A stretch of 7,885 nt of DNA from assembly GCA_020047775.1 (NCBI GenBank), contig JAIFNK010000103.1, forward strand, positions 1 through 7,885. The letters are read 5' to 3'. Source of the DNA: Akkermansia sp. (GTDB taxonomy: Bacteria > Verrucomicrobiota > Verrucomicrobiia > Verrucomicrobiales > Akkermansiaceae). Numbering within the stretch: the stretch's first letter is position 1; each line of letters starts with the position of its first letter. The translations under genes and the position numbers were made by a program. The notes beneath the pieces were generated by a model. The model saw nothing but the letters and a program-made list of their open reading frames with translations. It searched no databases and was not told the origin of the DNA. This document shows, one piece after another, positions 6,226 through 7,885 of the stretch.

Positions 6226-7885
<1,660 letters not shown>

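Overview
The window reads as GC-rich chromosomal DNA from a heterotroph, most likely of the Verrucomicrobiota. The grounds are a Ser/Thr kinase with PEGA and formylglycine-generating-enzyme (FGE)-like domains that overlaps an ECF-type sigma factor gene, together with strongly C/G-ending codons. The phylum is inferred from domain style, not from a marker gene. A complete-looking C-terminal half of pyruvate:ferredoxin oxidoreductase points to an organism able to live anaerobically or microaerobically.

Layout. (1) Positions 1-87, minus strand: first 29 codons of an OsmC-family gene, cut by the window edge. (2) 111-2690, minus: an 859-residue membrane-anchored Ser/Thr kinase with two PEGA repeats, a degenerate FGE half-domain and a full-length but probably non-catalytic FGE-like domain. 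(3) 2680-3351, minus: an ECF-type sigma factor whose end overlaps the kinase start by 11 nt. The minus-strand order is sigma, kinase, OsmC, so these may form one operon. (4) 3352-3584: a divergent, comparatively AT-rich control region with candidate promoters and a short direct repeat. (5) 3585-4190 and 4190-5131, plus strand: two translationally coupled genes of unassigned function, a coiled-coil protein and a protein with a Pro/Ala/Ser-rich N-terminus followed by an alpha/beta domain. They resemble the coiled-coil partner and the soluble N-terminal module of a group of OmpA-family proteins, but the OmpA part is missing. (6) 5132-5227: a short convergent gap with a possible bidirectional terminator. 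(7) 5228-6220 and 6226 to beyond 7885, minus: nifJ (5' end outside the window) followed after 5 nt by a dihydroorotate-dehydrogenase-like gene, a pairing found in many bacteria.

How it fits together. The sigma/kinase pair looks like a self-contained signalling unit, with the kinase reading a non-cytoplasmic signal through PEGA/FGE-like domains and acting on the sigma factor or other cytoplasmic targets. The divergent two-gene module shares its control region and is the least characterised part of the window. The nifJ/DHOD-like pair is central anaerobic carbon metabolism and seems unrelated to the signalling block. I saw no RNA genes, CRISPR array, complete mobile element or origin.
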